Assembly (NCBI RefSeq): GCF_003344965.1
Contig: NZ_CP031194.1
Coordinates: forward strand, 5,766,001 to 5,830,000
Direction of reading: 5' to 3'
From: Streptomyces paludis
GTDB lineage: Bacteria; Actinomycetota; Actinomycetes; Streptomycetales; Streptomycetaceae
DNA: 64,000 nt
Positions 63,754-64,000 of the stretch are shown here, piece by piece. A program made the position numbers and the translations under genes. The first letter of the stretch is position 1; the number at the start of each line of letters is the position of its first letter. The notes under the pieces were generated by a model. The model ran no database searches, had not been told where the DNA came from, and saw only the letters and a program-made list of their open reading frames with translations.

Positions 63754-64000
63754 ATGGATCACGTGTCCGCGCTGGATGAATCCCTCAAGAAGACGCTCGG
63801 CCCCGCCACCGCGAAGGTGATGGCCGAGCACCTCGGCCTGCACACGGTCGGTGACCTGCTGCACCACTACCCCCGGCGGTACGAGGAGCGCGGCCAGCTC
63901 ACCAAACTGGCCGATCTCCCGCTGGACGAGGACGTCACCGTGGTCGCGCAGGTCGCGGACTCCCGGGTGCTGACGTTCAACGGCGGACGCGGCCGGCGGC
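63754..64000 (+). CDS. recG: ATP-dependent DNA helicase RecG, 3' end outside the window
   Basis: The first 82 residues of RecG, which remodels stalled forks and Holliday junctions. The N-terminal wedge region is recognisable: LKKTLGPATAKVMAEHLGL then HTVGDLLHHYPRRYEERG. ATG at 63754 or GTG at 63763 could be the start. It follows the DAK2-domain gene by 36 bases. The helicase domains lie beyond the window. Confidence 0.88.
   Translation, partial: MDHVSALDESLKKTLGPATAKVMAEHLGLHTVGDLLHHYPRRYEERGQLTKLADLPLDEDVTVVAQVADSRVLTFNGGRGRR

Overview
The window is a roughly 73% GC chromosomal segment of a Streptomyces species or a close relative. Supporting features are strong G/C bias at third codon positions, frequent GTG and TTG starts, two adjacent conservons (cvnA-B-C-D operons), an HU protein with a long Lys/Ala tail (HupS type), the IclR regulator NdgR beside leuCD, and the accB/accE carboxylase pair. 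It looks like conserved core chromosome: I see no insertion sequence, prophage, integrase, CRISPR array or biosynthetic gene cluster. Both ends cut genes (a LuxR regulator on the left, recG on the right).

Layout. 1-8.6 kb: LuxR regulator (5' truncated), a sugar-dehydrogenase lipoprotein with a DUF6191 protein, an aldo/keto reductase divergent from a 2-hydroxyacid dehydrogenase, and a membrane GGDEF protein with a degenerate EAL domain. 8.6-14.3 kb: ilvBN, ilvC and serA, with a leader-peptide attenuator before ilvB. 14.3-15.4 kb: sugar O-acetyltransferase and a small membrane protein. 15.4-19.5 kb: PucR regulator divergent from proline dehydrogenase and pruA (proline to glutamate). 19.7-26 kb: a 47-aa protein, Tat-exported purple-acid-phosphatase-like enzyme, leuB, ilvE and cimA, the last behind a second leader-peptide attenuator (Met-Ile-Ile). 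26-33 kb: a Gly-rich membrane protein, YceI protein, small secreted protein, and a divergent GH64 glucanase / PL8 lyase pair sharing a LacI-like palindrome. 33-35 kb: accB and accE. 35-46 kb: two tandem conservons whose cvnD genes share about 536 identical bases. 46-50 kb: a tiny repeat-containing protein, an FAH-family hydrolase, gltX, and five tRNAs (Gln, Glu, Glu, Gln, Glu). 50-54 kb: ndgR divergent from leuCD, a 75-aa protein and hupS. 54-64 kb: cofC, plsC, gpsA, ddlA, DUF3515 lipoprotein, a stand-alone RAM-domain protein, thiL, thiD, rpmB, a DAK2-domain protein and recG.

How it fits together. Branched-chain amino-acid synthesis is spread over five loci here: ilvBN, ilvC, leuB, ilvE-cimA and leuCD-ndgR. 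serA supplies serine. cimA gives a threonine-independent route to 2-oxobutyrate and isoleucine. Two of these loci carry short Ile/Leu/Val-containing reading frames followed by a hairpin and a T-run, which points to translation-coupled attenuation. gltX lies directly upstream of tRNA-Gln and tRNA-Glu genes, which suits an organism that makes Gln-tRNA by the indirect GatCAB route. The most unusual signals are the cimA leader, the apparent gene conversion of cvnD, paired operator palindromes in two divergent promoter regions, and several genes whose start codon follows a -10-like hexamer with no visible ribosome-binding site.
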